NCBI RefSeq assembly: GCF_003086295.3
Contig: NC_092054.1
Coordinates: 59,497,546-59,561,545, forward strand
DNA: 64,000 bases
Source of the DNA: Arachis hypogaea
Taxonomy: Eukaryota; Streptophyta; Magnoliopsida; Fabales; Fabaceae
Direction: 5' to 3'
Shown here: piece after piece, positions 11,059 to 22,539 of the stretch
How positions within the stretch are numbered: the stretch's first letter is position 1
How the letters are laid out: every line of letters begins with the position of its first letter
The notes under the pieces: model-generated
Told to the model about the DNA's origin: nothing
Database searches by the model: none
Seen by the model: only the letters and a program-made list of their open reading frames with translations
Translations under genes and position numbers: made by a program

Positions 11059-13380
11059 CTACTTTCTGATTGCCCACTTTACATCTTTCACAAGATTCTT
11101 GCATTTCTTGGCGGTCTTTTTGAACACAGATGGAGTGAATCGATTAGCGCTATGACGGGGCGGATCAACCCTGAGATTGTAGCCTTTGCCTGTTTCATCT
11201 GGAGTACGTGCCTCACCTGTACACAATTTAATTAGACAAACCATCGTAACATGAATATAATTACATAGACTGAGTAAACAAGATATGAGTACCATCAGTC
11301 TCAACAGAGATACCACACATGAATATAATAACATTAATTTACCAAACAAGTATATATGAGTCACGTCATATGAATATAATATAATCAATTGACCATAGAA
11401 ATAAGGCAATAGTAGGACCTGCATCATCACCATCATCAGATGCATCATTACGAGATTCTTCATCCTCATCAGTGTCCTTATCTTCCTCGTCATCTGGTTC
11501 ATCTACAAGATACTCATTACTCTCTTGCTCAAGTGTTTGGGCATTTTCTTCAATTAGACTCATTGAAACACGGTGAAGGTTTTGACTATTAAGAACTCCT
11601 CAACCACCTTCACTTCTACTAGAGTCACCAGAAACCAACCCTCCCGATGCACTCGAGGAAGTGATGCCCGGGTACCTCACGTCCAAGGAATACGTACCCG
11701 CCATGATATCATACTGATGGCCATATTGTGATTGGCCTGCATCTGTAGCCATGAACCCAAACAACTGGCTAAAAGAACCTCCTTCTCCTGAGTCATACTG
11801 TGGTACACTCCAATATTGCTGATAGATTGGGTATGATGAGGTAAACTGTGTCTGAGGTACATATTGGCTTGAGGACTAAGGTTGTTCTTGTGGAGGTAGA
11901 GGTGGAGGTGGTGGTGGAGGTGGCGGTGAATGTGATAACTGTTCTTCAGTCTCAGGATCATTCTCTTCATTTTCCTCATTCCCTTCAACCACATCATCCA
12001 TGACCTGATCACCCTCATCATTCTCTTGAACCACACGATCTGACAACTTCAAGTGGTGGCCATATTTATTACGGTACTAGTGCATGTAAATATCTAAGGG
12101 ATTCTGTGGAGGCATTGGAAGCTCTGTAAGAACGTGATTATACCTGTTTGTCCATTGCATAACCCAAAATGAATGACTCGTGGCTGTGGCCAGTTAAAAT
12201 TCTTAGGCCCAGTTAGGACTTCACCGTGTGCCTTGTCTAGATTCCATTCCTAATAAGGAACTCCCTGAACAAAACCGAACTGTCGCCTAAACCGATCGGT
12301 AGCATGCCACTCAATGCATTCAAAAGACACCAATGGCACCGTAGCACTCCACACAACCGAATGCATGTAAATGTCAGTAGGAATTATGTCCGGATCCACG
12401 CGATCCACAGCATAAGCAACCCACACAAACTGGTGAAAATTAACGAGACTCATGATTACAATCCAAATAACAATAACATTAAACCAAAATCAGATACTTC
12501 TGAACCGAAAATATACCTGGCCTTCCTGAAGATCATCGAATGCCTTCCTAAAGTGAGCAAGTGTAAGATACCTAAATCGTCGGTTTCCACGCTCTCAGTT
12601 ACGCCACCTAATATGACGCATTTCATTAATACCAATTGATTCTAAATATGAAGATACAGAGTCAACGTAAGATAATGTTACCTATTTACAAGCAGAAAAC
12701 TGCAAGATTTCCTCAAAACCGGTGCTAGATACGGCATTCGGATAAAAGCCCAAACGAGCAAGAGTGTGAGTGGACCATCGATCTCCTTACAGTCATAACG
12801 AGATGCCCTGTAAAGGTGGGCTAGGCATGCCGAACCCCAACTGTATTGTCCGATACTGACAAAATCACTTAGCAAGGACAGAAACTTCCAGTGCACAGAT
12901 ACCCCCAGACTTGTCTCCAAACAATATTGTACCGATCAACAACATAATGTGGTACTTCACGTACCTCTGTATACTGTTTTCATCAATCAACTGTAAACGT
13001 TCTTTCAGATCACGAAGCCATGTCAGTTTTATGTAGCTCCCTCTACAGTCTGACTTTCTTGGTGCAACCCCAAATTGATGCAGACACTCCGCCTCTAAGG
13101 TTTCAAAACTACTAATAGTCATCCCTGTGACTGGAAGACCGTCCGTCGGAAGACCGAGAATTAAGGCCACATCTTCGAGCGTCACAGCACATTCACCAAC
13201 CGGAAGGTGAAAGGTATGTGTATCTGGATGCCACCTTTCAACTAAAGCATTCACCAGTGCTTTCTGACATTGGACTATTCCAATCTGGGACGCATGGTAA
13301 AAATCAGTAAACCATAAATGCTCCTCTACTCTATCATCATCCGATCCAGGGGACAGGATGATCAGACGTCAATATCCGTA
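11059..13380 (-). pseudogene. Plant mobile domain (PMD) gene, decayed
   Basis: It reads from about 13380 down to a stop at 11059. Exon 1 includes HLPVGECAVTLEDVALILG (ORF from 13254; the frame stays open upstream), the core of the plant mobile domain found in MAIN/MAIL1-like proteins and in many transposons. Further exons encode YSWGSACLAHLYR (12920-12678), LAHFRKAFDDLQEGQ (about 12610-12530), FVWVAYAVDRVDPDIIP (12453-12250), a Pro/Gln-rich and acidic tail (about 12040-11415), and a basic C-terminus with SVFKKTAKKCKN (11219-11059). A frameshift near 12905 and a stop near 12610 disable it. It converges on the transposase gene, like mudrB and mudrA in MuDR. Its function in the element is unknown. 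Confidence 0.88.
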
Positions 13381-14001
13381 AACTCTACAAAAACATAAAG
13401 TACTAGTCAAATTATTAACAATTACTAATTTACTACTAAAACATCATAATTTTCTAACTAGAGCAACTAATTAAGTAAAATCACGCTAAATTTTTGGTTA
13501 ATTACCAAATTTAGTCATTACCACCCTAACTTACTAATTAATTACCTATCATTATTAATCATTTATCACCAGTAACTCAACAAACAAATATTAAATCAAA
13601 TCACACCACACAACTATCATACATAATTTTACTAAATTTAATTAAGACAAATAATTTTACTAAATCCAATTTACTAAGTAATAATATTTTAACTTCTAAA
13701 TTTAATTGATTATCTGAAAGCTAACACGTTGTATTATATTTTACAAAGTCTAATTGTTAATCAAAATCCTCTACATTATTTCCAAAAATTCGGCACCCTA
13801 TTACTTTCTTTATTTACTGTTACGAAAAATTTCTATCACTTATACTGTTATAACTTCTAAAATTAATTATAAAAGTTAAATAATTAATTATAATTTCTAA
13901 AATTATTACAAAAAATTTTATACATATATTTTTGATTAATCTATAATTACTCTAACTCAAATATTATGATTGATTAAAATATTCTCCAACCATATTTACA
14001 T
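13381..14001. other. AT-rich upstream region of the PMD gene
   Basis: AT-rich sequence inside the MULE, upstream of the PMD coding region (minus strand). It holds no recognisable coding sequence. Confidence 0.6.
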
Positions 14002-14003
14002 AT

Positions 14004-14043
<40 letters not shown>

Positions 14044-14125
14044 TCACACTCATATATGCTCTTAACTTGAACTACTAACAACAACAATTTTAATTAAATT
14101 TCTAGCAATAATCAGTGTATTTCTA

Positions 14126-14169
<44 letters not shown>

Positions 14170-14380
14170 TGATGATGATGATAATGATAATGATGTCACT
14201 GACATATGCTCTTATCTTGAACTTCTAACAACAACAATCTTAATTACATTTCTAGCAATAACCAGTATATTTTTAACTAATAATAATAATAATAATAATG
14301 TCACCGATATATGTTCTTAACTTAAACTACTAACAACAACAATCTTAATTAAATTTCTAGTAATAATCAGTATATTTCTA

Positions 14381-14438
<58 letters not shown>

Positions 14439-14502
14439 TACTATGTTAAAACTACAAGCAACAACTATAATTAACAGTCTAACAATTATAATTATAATTT
14501 TA

Positions 14503-14563
<61 letters not shown>
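14002..14563. repeat. Tandem units with internal (AAT)n blocks
   Basis: Five (AAT)n tracts start near 14002, 14121, 14278, 14382 and 14505. They are separated by related spacers containing CTACTAACAACAACAAT and TTTCTAGCAATAATCAGT. The whole is a tandem array of a unit of about 105-155 bp that includes a trinucleotide microsatellite. It lies inside the MULE. Confidence 0.9.
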
Positions 14564-14571
<8 letters not shown>

Positions 14572-15141
14572 GAGGTTGCTATATATCTCCTAGGCTGAAT
14601 TATCTCCTACATTAACTATAATTACATTTCTAATAACAATAATAATGATTCTGAAATATAAAAAAAGATTAATAAATACACTTACATAATCATCATAGCT
14701 GAGATAATTTAATTACAATATAAAATTCAAGACGATCAACATCTCTATATTTTTCTTCTTTGACATCTTGATCTGTTTTGAATGAAAGAGTTCGAACAGA
14801 CCTTGTTGAATGATGAAGAAGAAGGAAGAATGTGGCTGCTGGGTGGGTGGAGATAGATGAAAATGATGGCTTGAGTGGGATTTAGAGGTAGGGGGTTGAA
14901 GTAAAGGGTTCATTGCTGGTTAAAGGGGCATCGTGCTGGGGAGCAAGGGGCTGCGACACGTGGAAGCCACTATACAACTCGCACAGTCCGTGTTGTGTGT
15001 GCAAGTTGGACCGTCCGATTAGCCACTCCCCACTCGCAAGGTCCGATTTCTAGCTACACTGACACCACATACAGGTAAAGCACACCTGCTCCTCATAACG
15101 GGATCCTACCCCATTCTTTCCTCCATATGAAAATTAAAAAC
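14564..15141. other. MULE right end and PMD 5' region
   Basis: This is probably the promoter and 5' region for the minus-strand PMD gene, then the MULE terminus. Subterminal motifs shared with the left end (GTCCGTGTTGTG, GGACCGTCCGATT) lie at about 14985-15025. A minus-strand 66-codon ORF (14713-14913) is Ser/His/Phe-rich with no recognised domain; it may be leader sequence. Confidence 0.6.
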
Positions 15142-15150
15142 CGTCATTTG

Positions 15151-15270
15151 GATGCATGCATGTTAAAATTTACCGTCTCTCTTTCTCTCGCTGAATATAT
15201 AGTCGCTTTCATCTCCATTTTCATGGTAAGTTTTAGGAAGCACCGGTTTAAAAGAGGCTTTCCATATGCC
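15151..15270 (+). repeat. Duplicated host segment, copy 1 part b
   Basis: A short piece of the host segment between the MULE and L1, homologous to 30863-30975. It includes a splice-donor-like TTTTCATGGTAAG. It ends in ATGCC (15266-15270), the left target duplication of L1. Confidence 0.85.
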
Positions 15271-15880
15271 TGATGAGCGGATAATTTATACCCTTTTTGG
15301 CATTGTTTTTACATAGTTTTTAATATGTTTTAGCTACTTTTTATTATATTTTTATTAGTTTTTATTCAAAAATTATATTTCTAGACTTTACTATGAGTTT
15401 ATGTATTTTTCTGTAATTTCAGGTATTTTCTGGCTGAAATTGAGGGACCTGACCAAAAATCTGATTCAGAGGCTGAAAAAGGACTGTAGATACTGTTAGA
15501 TTCTGACCCTCTAGCACTCAAACTAGATTTTCTGGAGCTATAGAAGCCCAATTGGCGCGCTCTCAATTGCGTTAAAAACTAGACATCTTGGGCTTTCCAG
15601 CAATATATAATAGTCTATACTTTGCTCGAGATTTGATGGCCCAAACTGGCATTGAAAGCCAGCCAAAAACTCTCTAGCGTAAAACGCCAGAACTGGCATA
15701 ATTCTTGGCATTAAACGCCCATTTTGGCACCCAGGGTGGCGTTTAACTCCAACTTGAGGCATATGCACGTGAAAGCTTGAGAGCTCAGCCCAAACACTCA
15801 CCAAGTGGGTCCCAGAAGTGGATTTCTGCACTGTCTGCACTTAGTTACTCATTTTCTGTAAACCTAAGTTACTAGTTTAG

Positions 15881-15888
15881 TATAAAAA
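15881..15888 (+). promoter_or_regulatory. L1 5' LTR TATA box
   Basis: TATAAAAA in the LTR, conserved at 27978-27985 in the 3' LTR. It is the likely core promoter of L1. CAC1 is inserted only about 10 bp downstream, before any plausible transcription start. Confidence 0.55.
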
Positions 15889-16304
15889 CTACTTTTAGCA
15901 CTACAAAAAAGGGGGTTAAAATGGCATTGATATTAAGGCGGTTTTAAAGAACCGCCGTAATATCGAGACGTTATGGCAATTGTTGCTGCTGCCGTAATTG
16001 GCTATATATATTTTGGCGGTTCTGGTGATTATGGTGGTTTTAACCGCCATTTTCACACACATATAAAAAGAAAAAAATTGTAATCCCTGACTCATTCAAC
16101 GCCATTCTTTGTTCTAGCTAGGGCTTCTCCTCTCTGAAGTCTGAACAAACGACGCTCTCATCTCCTCCGTGTAAAGAAGCTCTCCGACAACGCCGTTCTT
16201 CCTTCTAGGGCTTCTCCTCTCTCCCCTGGTTACGATCTCTCCAGGTACCTCTCCCTCTCAAGTTAAATTGAAATGCTGTTTTATTTTGTTTTTTCTTTTG
16301 TGCT

Positions 16305-16382
16305 GTGGAGACGAAGATTCCGGCGAGAGGCAAGGTTCTGGTGGCTACTGACCTCAGCATTTCGATTCCAGAAGGCACCGAT
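16305..16382 (+). pseudogene. Captured dUTPase gene fragment
   Basis: This open stretch encodes IPARGKVLVATDLSISIPEG, closely matching the part of plant dUTP pyrophosphatase just before its conserved Arg-Ser-Gly-Leu motif. The intact enzyme hydrolyses dUTP to dUMP and limits uracil in DNA. Only about 25 codons remain. The match then breaks into T-rich sequence, possibly an intron. An upstream CT-rich stretch (16085-16250) could be the captured 5' UTR or first exon. It cannot encode an active enzyme. Confidence 0.75.
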
Positions 16383-17376
16383 TTTTTTGTTTTTGTTTGG
16401 GTTAGGGTTTCAAAATCGCTTTTGGTGCTGATTTTTTGGGGGTTTTGTTTCTCTGCAGCTCTGTTAGGAATTTTTGGGTCTTCCGTTGAAGCATTGACGT
16501 TGGTGCAGGGTGATTGACGATGATCTCAGGTCTTCTTTCTTAACTTTACTCCCTCCTCTCTCCCTCTCTCTCTCTCTCTCTCTCTATTAAGGTGTTTCGC
16601 TGATCTCCGATCTCAAATCTTAGATCTCAGAAAAACTGCTCCAATCTCAATTTCTCTATTTGCCTCTTTGGTTCTTTTTTGGTTCTTTTAAGCAAAGCTA
16701 TAAATGAGTAATCTCTGTAGTTGTTTAGCTCTACTGCCCTTGCTCTGCTCAATGTTTTTTGCATTAACTGAACCCTTGCTCTGTCCTTGAAACTTGCACG
16801 TACCTCGTTAGATGCATGATGCACACATGCACATTTGTCACACTCACATAAGATCCTCGTTTTATTTTACTAAAGAAATCAGGTTTAGTTTTCTATCCAT
16901 TTGTATGTTTATTAAAAATTAAGATGTTAACATTTTTGATGTCTCAGGTTTTGTTTCAGCCATAAATCATATATAAGATTTTACTTGGACAATCATTTTT
17001 GGGAATTCTTTGAAGTTAAAGTTTTAAACAAATTTGTTCAATCTCTCAGGGGCTGGAACTATTAACACAAGAAAATATTTATATCAGCCATGTGACATTC
17101 ATAATCATTGATAGATAGAGTGAGCTGGTTCAAGAAACAAGCTATCTTTGTGTGTAAGTTGGTGAATTTGCTAGACTTGGTTCTGGAAGTTTTAGTGTTT
17201 TCTTTGTGTGTCTTGCTCATTAATCATTAAGTTTTAGTGTTTTCTTTGTGTTTTCTAGATTTGTTTCCTGCTTTAAATTTGACCCCCTCTAAATCTTACG
17301 CTTAAATTTGACCCCCTCATTACGCTTATTTGCAGCATTCTAATATTGTTTTTGCCTTTGTGAATTTTATACACAG
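16383..17376. other. CAC1 intron-like sequence
   Basis: T-rich, intron-like sequence between the dUTPase and CURT1 fragments, with a (CT)n tract at about 16556-16586. I recognise no coding exon here with confidence. Confidence 0.5.
17168..17313 (+). repeat. ~140 bp direct repeat, copy 1
   Basis: The segment from TGCTAGACTTGGTTCTGGAA to TCTTACGCTTA is repeated at 17902-18036 with a few differences. The two copies flank the CURT1 fragment, which suggests a duplication when sequence was acquired or rearranged. Confidence 0.88.
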
Positions 17377-17905
17377 GCTGTTGACAAATTACCAATTATC
17401 CCTACTGCACTAGAATTAATTGGGATACTATTTACTACGGTAAATGAATACAGATTAAATCTTCTATTTATATTCTTAATGTGCTTAATGTTGTATAGTA
17501 ATATAAACTTCTCTTTTTATTTTAGTGGTTTACATATCGATATCTCTTGTTCAAGCCCGACCGGTAAGTATTATTGCTTACCTTCATCTTGATATTGACT
17601 ACATCATAATATTAATAGCATTGGTCGAAATCTACGTCAAAGGACTAATTAAAACCATGCAAAATTGGTTGATGATTAAAGCTACCTTGTAAAGAGACTA
17701 ACCTGTCTCAATTATAGTGGTTAATGATTTTTTTTCTACAATACTTTCTTAAATCGGATCTTTTTTGCTTGTCCTTTGTGACAGAGATCTCAATAAATTG
17801 GCTAGTATTGTACCTAATTTGCAAGCAATTTCATTTGAATGTTTTTTACTTACACAGGGAAGAGCTCTTTAGAATCCTGAACAAGTCAGTATCAGATATT
17901 TGCTA
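17377..17905 (+). pseudogene. Captured CURT1 (thylakoid curvature) gene fragment
   Basis: Three exons with correct GT/AG borders are kept: 17377-17439 (AVDKLPIIPTALELIG), 17526-17563 (WFTYRYLLFKPDR) and 17858-17905 (EELFRILNKSVSDI). Reading phase is conserved across the splice junctions. Together they match the C-terminal part of the CAAD/CURT1 domain of chloroplast CURVATURE THYLAKOID 1 proteins, which bend grana margins. The transit peptide and N-terminal half are absent. The CURT1 gene was presumably copied into CAC1 with its introns. Strand agrees with the transposase gene. Confidence 0.85.
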
Positions 17906-18036
17906 GACTTGGTTCTAAAAGTTTTAGTGTTTTCTTTGTGTGTCTTGCTCATTAATCATTAAGTTTTAGTATTTTTTTTTGTGTTTTCTAGATTTGTTTC
18001 CTGCTTTAAATTTGACCCCCCTCTAAATCTTACGCT
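17902..18036 (+). repeat. ~140 bp direct repeat, copy 2
   Basis: Second copy of the 17168-17313 segment. It begins exactly where the last CURT1 exon stops matching. Confidence 0.88.
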
Positions 18037-18160
18037 TAATTTAGCAGTGACTATATGTACCTCCTCACAATTCTTTATCATTCGATGCTTTGTGTATTTG
18101 TTTGATGTTAATTCTGTCATTCTTAAATTAGGTCTTATATTTGTTTCTCCTTTGTTCTAG

Positions 18161-18244
18161 CTGATTGGATTTGTTATTGATCAGGGCCTAGCTGCCTTAA
18201 TTGGATTTGTGTTCTTGTGGTTTAATTGGCAACCTATAAAGTGA
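18161..18244 (+). pseudogene. Unidentified exon-like ORF in CAC1
   Basis: Following a T-rich tract ending TTCTAG (splice-acceptor-like), 27 codons run to a TGA. They begin LIGFVIDQGLAALIG and end FNWQPIK, giving a hydrophobic, membrane-like segment. It resembles the terminal exon of a small membrane protein, but I do not recognise the family. It is probably another captured fragment. Confidence 0.35.
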
Positions 18245-19881
18245 AAGATTCTTAATAAGGTAATAGCTTCGTGTTCTTTCTTATCAAGTTACTAACCATT
18301 TTAATTTGTTATTGCCTTAATTAGCATTAGCTGGTTCCCTTTTTCCAGTACAAAATATTTAGTTCAGAAACCGTGACCAATTTAATGGAGTCTTCATGGA
18401 TTAGTTGCATAAGGTTTACTAGTCCAATCCCTTTTGTTAACCGATATTACATCAATCTTATTTTCTTAGAAATATTAATTATGTTAGTAGCTAGATTGGC
18501 ATATCGTACATTATTTGGTGGCCTGGTGGGGGAAGAGATTTGGGAGGGAAAATAACTAAATCAAATTGAACATATATTTAGAGGCTTAAATACATTAGTA
18601 GATATTTGTTATCTATTTCTTCATCTTACCAAATACAACATTAATGTAATAATGTTGTTCCCTTCAAGTCTTCAACTAAGCCATAGCAATGAATGATACC
18701 TTTCTAGAATTAAAAGTACATGAATGTAGGGAGGGAAAAAAATTAGAAAGAAAGAAAAGAAAAGAAGCAAATTTTCATATATTTTTGTGTAAACACACAG
18801 CATCATTTCCAATTTTTAGTAGCTTGTTTTCATTAATTTCCTTCTTAATTACCTTTAACTGTTCCATTACTTGGGGCAGGGGCATTGACTTTATACATAG
18901 CTTAATAATTAAGAACATCTCAGATTGTATATAGAAATTCTATGAATATAAATTCATGTCTTAGATAATGTACATATTTATATCTATATTTAGATCAAAA
19001 TCATCTTCATCAGCAGTCAAGTTATCATTATTAGCTGCCTCGGAGGGAAAATTCGCATTCGAAAAGATTACCGAAAGTTCCTGGATAGTTTAATAAAGTT
19101 TATTTTCATGCTAAGTTATATAAGTTACTTTGCAGTTTGCATATCTCTCTTTATATTATTAATTTTATCATCATGGACAATATGGTCACTTTGTTTTTAA
19201 TTTGATCACTTCTGATTAATTTTAAAATATATGATGTCAGTTAGGCCAATATGTTATATACATGAACATGCTTGCGTGAACCACCTAGCTAGCTTCCTTG
19301 GGATTTCGTGTACATTAATTAGTTATATATTTAATTTAATTTATTAGGTATATTTATTTATTATACTAAATTATTAGATATATTTATTTATTATACTAAA
19401 TAAAAAGTTAGGACTCTATATATAATGAATTATATTTTATAAATGTTGTATTAATTAATTCTTATTGTTCAAATTCGTTAATAATATAATTTGATATTAA
19501 TCCTAAATTATCAAAAATACAACATTCATATATTTTTAGTTGATTATACATTTAATTTTAATAAATCTGTTAGATATTTAATTTCGTGTACATTAATTAG
19601 TTATATATTTAATTTTAATAAATCTGTTGGTGATAATTTTTCATGTGAAATAGGTTTTAGATCTTCTTCAACTCTTGCTGCTAGCTACTTTACTTTGAAA
19701 AAAGAAGAGAAATTATCATTTGAAAGAGGTAATTATAATTTTCTTATATTTTCTTTTAAATACTATTTAAGTTTTTAATATCTAATTTGCATATAAAAGA
19801 ATAAATTTCTTGCCTTTAGAATATATATAGATTTTTAATGAATAAATTTTTTAAAATCCTTATTTGTAATCCCTCTTAGTC
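18245..19881. other. CAC1 central region, no gene assigned
   Basis: AT-rich DNA with short ORFs and no recognised domain. A short exon-like stretch near 18992-19092 reads SSSSAVKLSLLAASEG, Ser/Ala-rich like a plastid transit peptide, but it is too short to assign. Confidence 0.45.
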
Positions 19882-21029
19882 ATGTCAATCGATAAGTCAT
19901 GGATTGGAAAACCACGAACCACGCATGAGTATAAAGATGGTTTAAACAAGTTTTTGGATTTTGCTTTTGAGCATCGATCTCTCGCGGGTCGTCAGATTAA
20001 ATGCCCTTGTCCGGTGTGTGGTTTTGGCAAGTGGCAAACAAGAGAGAAAGTTTTTGAACATTTAATAGTCAAGCCATTTCCAGAAAACTACAAAGTTTGG
20101 TATTGGCATGGTGAAGAAGTAGTTGGAGTTGGGTCACAAGTTCATCAAACTAGTCACATTGTACAAGATGATTCGACATCTCAGCATCCAATGGTAACAA
20201 TGCTCAATGACGCGTTTGGAGTTGCTGGACCTGACTTGAATGAAGATGGAGATGGAGATGAAGACAACATAGAAGATGGAGACGGAGACAATGTAGAAAA
20301 TGAAGAGCACAATGGAGAAAATGTAGAATTTTACAAGTTGTTAGAAGATGGCAATGAACAATTGTATGAAAGGTGCACAAAGTATTCAAAATTGTCTTTC
20401 TTAATTAGTCTGTATCACATAAAGTGCTTATATAGAATAAGCGACAAAGCCATGACCGAAATTCTCAAGTTATTAAAAGATGCCTTTGGAAATGCAGAGA
20501 TTTCAAATATATTCTATGAGGCCAAGAAAACCATAAATAAACTAGGGCTTAATTATACCAAGATACCTGCTTACCCTAATGATTGCATATTATATTGGGG
20601 GAGGAGGAAGATTTGCAAGAATGCAAAAGATGCAAGACATCTAAATGGAGCGATGCTAAAAAGAAGAAACCAGCAAAGATCTTGCGATACTTTCCACTAA
20701 AACCGAGACTTCAACGATTATTCATGTGTTCTAAGACTGCTCAATCAATGCAATGGCATGCTTTGGCAGAAAAGAAAGATTCGAAGATAAGGCATCCGCG
20801 GGATTCTGAAGCTTGGAAGACATTTGATTTACTTCATGATAGGTTTGCCGAAGATCCTCGAAATGTACGTCTTGGTCTTGCAGCTGATGGATTCAACCCC
20901 TTTGGAGCTATGCGTACAAACTATAGCGTTTGGCCAGTGGTGCTTATTCCATACAATCGGCCTCCATGGGAGTGCATGAAGCCAACATCACTTATCTTGT
21001 CAATATATCCTGGTAAAAACGGCAGTTAA
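19882..21029 (+). pseudogene. TNP2-type CACTA transposase, truncated
   Basis: The ATG at 19882 opens a transposase-associated domain (KSWIGKPRTTHEY; CPCPVCGFGKW with paired cysteines), an Asp/Glu-rich linker, and then the start of the TNP2 region (YHIKCLYRISDKAM). A frameshift in the G-run near 20600 moves the reading to the ORF ending at 21029, which keeps GFNPFGAMRTNYSVWPVVL. The frame then runs directly into the 3' subterminal repeats after a YPGK motif. Full-length TNP2 proteins continue for several hundred residues, so the catalytic C-terminal part was deleted. Confidence 0.92.
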
Positions 21030-21330
21030 AAAATGCCATTTTAATCGAAAAGGATGCCATTAAACCCTGGTAAAAACGGCGGTTATAAACGCCATTTTAA
21101 ACGAAAAGGATGCCATTAAATACAGGTAAAAACGGCGGTTATAAACCACCATTTTAACCGCCAAAAACCGCCGTATTATCCATTGGTTATTACGGCGGTT
21201 TTTGAAAACCGCCGTAATAACCAGAATGGCGCCCAGAATTCTGGCGTTTCTTGGGGGTGCCATTTTCGGTAATAATGGCGGTTGTAACCGCCGTAATTAC
21301 CTTAAAAAACCGTCATTTTAACCCTTTTTT
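21008..21330. repeat. CAC1 3' subterminal repeats
   Basis: Repeated GGTAAAAACGGCGGTTATAA and AAAACCGCC units in both orientations form several hairpins just inside the right TIR. CACTA elements use such subterminal repeats to bind their own proteins (TNPA-type). Related units occur at 15910-16050. Confidence 0.85.
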
Positions 21331-22330
21331 TTGTAGTGTAGAGATTCAGTTTACAACTCATGACATTTTACACTTCTTATTGTATCTTCTATGGCATGAG
21401 TATCTAAACCTCATAGGTGGGGGTGAAGAGCTCGGCTGTGTTTCAATGGATTAATGCAATTACTACTGTTTTCTATTCAATCATGCTTGATTCTATTCTA
21501 AGATACTCACTCATACTTCAATATAGAGAATCTGATGATCTATGACACTCATCATTATTCTCAACATTATGAACGCGTGCCTGACAACCACTCCCGTTCT
21601 ATCTGAGCTCAACGTAGTCATTGGGCAACAGCTTGAGTGCGTATCTCTTGGGTCTCTGATTCACGGACCGAGTCCGTGAGATCAGAACCTTCATGGTAGA
21701 GGCTAGAACTAATTGGCAGAATTCCTAGGATCCGGAAAATATAAACCTTGTCTGTGGTATTCCGAGTAGGATCTGGGAGGGGATGACTATGATGAACTTC
21801 AAACTCGCGAATGTTGGGCGCAGTGACAGTGTGCAAAAGGATAGAGAGATGCTATTCCGACGCTAGTGAGAACTGACATATGATTAGCCGTGCGGTAGCT
21901 GTACCTGGTATTTTTCATCCAAGACGAGACATCCGACAGTTGATTAGCCGTGCAAAAATCGTACCTGATATTTTTCATCCGAGAGGATCATACAGCCTGC
22001 CATTGAAGGAAGCCATGCGTGTTTGGAGAAGAAGACAGTAGAAAAGCAGAGATTCAGGTGACAGAACATCTCTGGAACCTCAACCTGTTCCTCATTACTA
22101 AATCACAAGTACCATTTATTTCATGTTATTTACTTTTCATAAACAAAATCAATTTAATCATTAATCTCCTGACTAAGATTTACAAGATAACCATAGCTTG
22201 ATTCAAGCTGACAATCTCCGTGGGATCGACCCTTACTCATGTAAGGTATTACTTGGACGACCCAGTGCACTTGCTGGTTAGTTGTGCGGAGTTGTGAAAA
22301 GTGTGATCACAATTTTGTGCACCAAGTTTT

Positions 22331-22347
22331 TGGCACTGTTGTCGGGG
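22331..22347 (+). promoter_or_regulatory. L1 primer-binding site (degenerate tRNA-Asp type)
   Basis: TGGCACTGTTGTCGGGG lies 6 bp after the LTR. It differs from the intact TGGCGCCGTTGCCGGGG (55643-55659) at three positions. The intact form complements the 3' end of plant tRNA-Asp. Confidence 0.8.
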
Positions 22348-22539
22348 ATTATTCGAGTTTGGACAACTGACGGTTTATTTTGTTGCTTAGATTAGGAAAA
22401 ATTTATCTTTTTAGTTTAGAGTCACTAAAATTGAGTCTTCTATTATTGTTTTTGGTTAAAATCTCAAAATCCAGTAAAGAATGCTCAAAACTGAGACTAA
22501 ATTAAAAAGCTTAGTAAAGTCCAGCTAAAGACAGTAAAG

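Larger units (their letters stand above)
6171..15141 (+). mobile_element. MuDR-like MULE with transposase and PMD genes
   Basis: The 8,971 bp element is flanked by a perfect 9 bp duplication, TCATTTGGA (6162-6170 and 15142-15150), the size typical of Mutator-like elements. The uninterrupted paralogue at 30854-30862 is an empty site. Terminal inverted repeats are weak, so it is of degenerate- or non-TIR type. Both ends share subterminal motifs such as GTCCGTGTTGTG and GGACCGTCCG. It carries a decayed mudrA-type gene on the plus strand and a convergent PMD gene on the minus strand. It also contains a copied host segment, a (TA)n tract, an LTR fragment and AAT-rich tandem repeats. Multiple stops make it non-functional. 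Confidence 0.88.
15899..21338 (+). mobile_element. CACTA element CAC1 with captured gene pieces
   Basis: The ends are CACTACAAAAAAGGGGG (15899) and the inverted ...CCCTTTTTTTTGTAGTG (ending 21338). The 3 bp duplication is TAG (15896-15898, 21339-21341). The L1 3' LTR supplies the empty site. A TNP2-type transposase gene is present but truncated in its C-terminal part, so the element is non-autonomous. Between the 5' end and the transposase lie fragments of a dUTPase gene and a CURT1 gene. Subterminal regions are rich in AAAACCGCC/GGCGGTTTT repeats. Confidence 0.93.
15271..22324 (+). repeat. L1 5' LTR, split by CAC1
   Basis: The LTR sequence is 15271-15898 plus 21342-22324 (about 1,611 bp once CAC1 is left out). 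It contains palindromic GGCGTT/AACGCC units (about 15685-15750) and a TATA box. The last LTR bases are CACCA, at 22320-22324. Confidence 0.92.
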
